From Lachnospiraceae bacterium (lineage in GTDB: Bacteria; Bacillota; Clostridia; Lachnospirales; Lachnospiraceae): a stretch of DNA of 64,000 nucleotides. The position numbers and the translations under genes were made by a program. This document shows, one piece after another, positions 62,861-64,000 of the stretch; within the stretch, counting starts at the first letter, position 1; each line of letters begins with the position of its first letter. Below the pieces are notes generated by a model. The model made no database searches and was not told where the DNA came from. It saw nothing but the letters and a program-made list of their open reading frames with translations. Location of the stretch: NCBI GenBank assembly GCA_030531165.1, contig JAUNOI010000003.1, positions 21,196 through 85,195 of the forward strand. Direction: 5' to 3'.

Positions 62861-62887
62861 ATTTACATTGTGCATTGGCAGTCACCT
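62859..62887. other. Right attachment site (attR) of the element
   Basis: Arm AAATTTACAT (62859-62868), 14 bases, then core CACCT (62883-62887). Joined to attL's element side at the core, the arms face one another as a 10-bp inverted repeat. Confidence 0.75.
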
Positions 62888-63306
62888 TTTCGACCGCCGA
62901 TGACATCTTTGCCTTTGATATGATCCCAGCTGAAATTTTTGATTTCTTTTCTGGAGATCAAGAAGTTTCCGGCACGTTGTGTCAGCTGAGCAAAGTTTAC
63001 AGCATAATCCCGGTTACCTTCTTGATATTGATAAATGGTTGCTTCAGGACCCATGAATCCGATGTCCGCATCGCCGGATATGACAGCTGTCATCGTTTTG
63101 TCAGCGCCGAATCCCGTCTCTACATCCAGATCGATTCCTTCCTCTTTAAAATATCCCAATTCAATCGCAACATATTGAGGGGCATAAAAGATGGAATGAG
63201 CAACTTCATTCAGTGTGACTTTCTTTAATGATGGGGTTTTTTGACATCCATAAATACAGCATAGACATATGAGAAGCAAAGATGTCATAAATGCATACTT
63301 TTTCAT
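62863..63306 (-). pseudogene. ABC-type substrate-binding lipoprotein, 5' half (interrupted)
   Basis: The signal peptide and N-terminal lobe of an SsuA/NMT1-like binding protein (lipobox IYGC; LNEVAHSIFYAPQYVAIELGYF, ISGDADIGFMGPEATIYQYQ). After IKGKDVIGGRKG the frame enters the element and ends within eight residues (DCQCTM then stop). True homology ends at 62888. The ATG at 63306 follows TTGGAGTTATTT. A short exported lipoprotein may still be made but lacks the second lobe. Confidence 0.88.
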
Positions 63307-63358
63307 AAATAACTCCAAACTTTTTTCTTTATTCTATGTGAATCATGAGAATTTGTTC

Positions 63359-63386
63359 TTGAAAAATTTTTTTACTGTGGTACACT
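63359..63386 (+). promoter_or_regulatory. Predicted promoter of the YerC gene
   Basis: TTGAAA and TACACT with 16-base spacer; 100 bases before the start codon. Confidence 0.45.
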
Positions 63387-63486
63387 GGTTATAGAGTGCT
63401 TTAGTACGTTAAAAAATTAGAGTGTGACGTTGAACAACATTAGAATAGGGGATTTTAGAATACCTTTTAAAGATGGAGGAATAGAT

Positions 63487-63783
63487 ATGGGAAAGACGAT
63501 TAGAACTCCGGAAGTAGAACAGCTTTTTCGTGCGATTCTGACTTTGAACTCTGTAGAAGAATGCTTTACCTATTTTGAAGATATCTGCACAGTGAATGAA
63601 CTATTATCACTTGCGCAGCGTTTTGAGGTTGCCCGGATGTTACGGGAACATCATACGTATTTAGAAGTAGCGAATAAGACGGGAGCATCTACTGCCACGA
63701 TCAGCCGTGTGAACCGCTCTTTGAATTATGGCAATGATGGATATGATATGGTCTTTAGCCGTATGAAAGAAGCAGAAGAATAA
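63487..63783 (+). CDS. TrpR-like protein YerC/YecD
   Basis: A 98-residue helical DNA-binding protein of the TrpR/YerC-YecD family. It has the C-terminal helix-turn-helix (HTYLEVANKTGASTATISRVNRSLNYG). The family resembles the Trp repressor but the effector in Firmicutes is not known to me. The ATG at 63487 follows GGAGGAATAGAT. Confidence 0.9.
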   Translation: MGKTIRTPEVEQLFRAILTLNSVEECFTYFEDICTVNELLSLAQRFEVARMLREHHTYLEVANKTGASTATISRVNRSLNYGNDGYDMVFSRMKEAEE

Positions 63784-63784
63784 A

Positions 63785-63832
63785 TATAGCCACAATGAAA
63801 ATCCGTTGTGGCTATTTCTTTTTCTTTTTTTT
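63785..63832. terminator. Terminator after the YerC gene
   Basis: ATAGCCACAA pairs with TTGTGGCTAT with an 11-base loop and a long T/C-rich tail; it also overlaps the end of the gene on the other strand. Confidence 0.8.
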
Positions 63833-63994
63833 GTCAGTTTTTTCATCTTCCGGGGTGTAGAGTGAATCGATCATGCCTTCAATAATCTGTTTTTTCATAT
63901 AAATATCAAAAGATAAGGTAGTAATAAAGGCCAGATTTTGTAAAAATTCTTTTTCATTTTCATCTTTTATTTCACAAAAAGATTCTTTGCTCAT
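63812..63994 (-). CDS. Hypothetical small protein
   Basis: A 60-residue frame (MSKESFCEIKDENEKEFLQN..) ending in a poly-Lys tail encoded by the T-rich terminator region. The upstream sequence is outside the window, so its ribosome site and true start cannot be checked. Composition is protein-like in its first 50 residues. No family recognised. Confidence 0.45.
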   Translation of the reverse strand: MSKESFCEIKDENEKEFLQNLAFITTLSFDIYMKKQIIEGMIDSLYTPEDEKTDKKKKKK

Positions 63995-64000
63995 CTTTAA

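Larger units (their letters stand above)
54023..62887. mobile_element. 8.86-kb serine-recombinase element inserted in a binding-protein gene
   Basis: The segment interrupts a substrate-binding protein gene, with CACCT at both ends (54023-54027 and 62883-62887). The left end has a large serine recombinase gene, and the two ends when joined give a near-symmetric attachment site. Other genes are a 62-residue protein, carB, a PurF-like protein, a nicotinamidase-like enzyme, a NUDIX protein and two small proteins. No phage structural, relaxase, T4SS or replication gene is present. Whether it is active or has lost genes is not known. Confidence 0.8.

Noticed and set aside
54023-62887. The insert as a prophage or conjugative element
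   Set aside because: No capsid, tail, portal, relaxase, T4SS, replication or lysis gene is present in the segment.
1-64000. CRISPR arrays, tRNA or rRNA genes
   Set aside because: No regularly spaced direct repeats and no cloverleaf or rRNA-like sequences were noticed on either strand.

Overview
The window reads as a chromosomal piece of a low-to-mid GC, strictly anaerobic member of the Clostridia, most likely Lachnospiraceae. The evidence is pyruvate:ferredoxin oxidoreductase, split two-subunit transketolase, a feoA-feoA-feoB operon with a Cys-rich accessory gene, AsrABC-type sulfite reductase, purR-free carB, strong AGGAGG ribosome binding sites and short intergenic terminators. The family assignment is inference; no rRNA or tRNA is present to confirm it.

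Layout. 1-13.6 kb: the end of serine dehydratase, a ppx-ppk1 polyphosphate operon, cyclophilin, MltG, PFOR, Rpe, Mrp/ApbC, an AraC regulator and a sugar nucleotidyltransferase. 13.7-18.5 kb: nadB-nadC, an HPr paralogue with Asp in place of Ser46, a candidate structured RNA, and split transketolase. 18.5-22.1 kb: a Fur-box controlled feo operon that begins with a Fur protein reduced to its DNA-binding domain. 22.1-25.2 kb: two tandem secreted SH3-NlpC/P60 hydrolases, each behind a WalR-like box, then a MATE pump. 25.3-43.4 kb: a metallophosphoesterase, a Crp/Fnr regulator, asrABC, a nitrate-reductase-like molybdoenzyme with Fe-S and FAD partners, a TDT anion carrier, and a full set of molybdenum-cofactor, guanylylation and molybdate-uptake genes. 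A structured leader with a textbook terminator (37.5-37.75 kb) divides the Moco genes and is a good Moco-riboswitch candidate. 43.5-53.4 kb: TrmO, peptidase E, a deaminase, a LUD protein, an EamA transporter, then a nucleoside salvage operon (udk, BMP lipoprotein, ABC transporter, PfkB kinase).

53.4-63.3 kb holds the most striking structure. An ABC-type substrate-binding lipoprotein gene is cut in two: its 3' half lies at 53457-54026 and its 5' half at 62888-63306. The halves join in frame at a shared CACCT core. The 8.86 kb between them starts with a large serine recombinase whose stop codon is supplied by the target gene. The two ends of the insert, when joined, rebuild a near-symmetric attP with 10-bp inverted arms. 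Its contents are carB, a PurF-like protein lacking the catalytic cysteine, a nicotinamidase-like hydrolase, a NUDIX protein and small genes. That is metabolic cargo, with no phage or conjugation genes.

The genes work together in blocks: iron uptake supports the Fe-S-rich anaerobic metabolism (PFOR, Asr, nitrate-reductase-like complex), the Moco block serves the molybdoenzyme upstream of it, and the nucleoside block imports and phosphorylates nucleosides. All functional statements rest on reading motifs and gene order; no database search was run.
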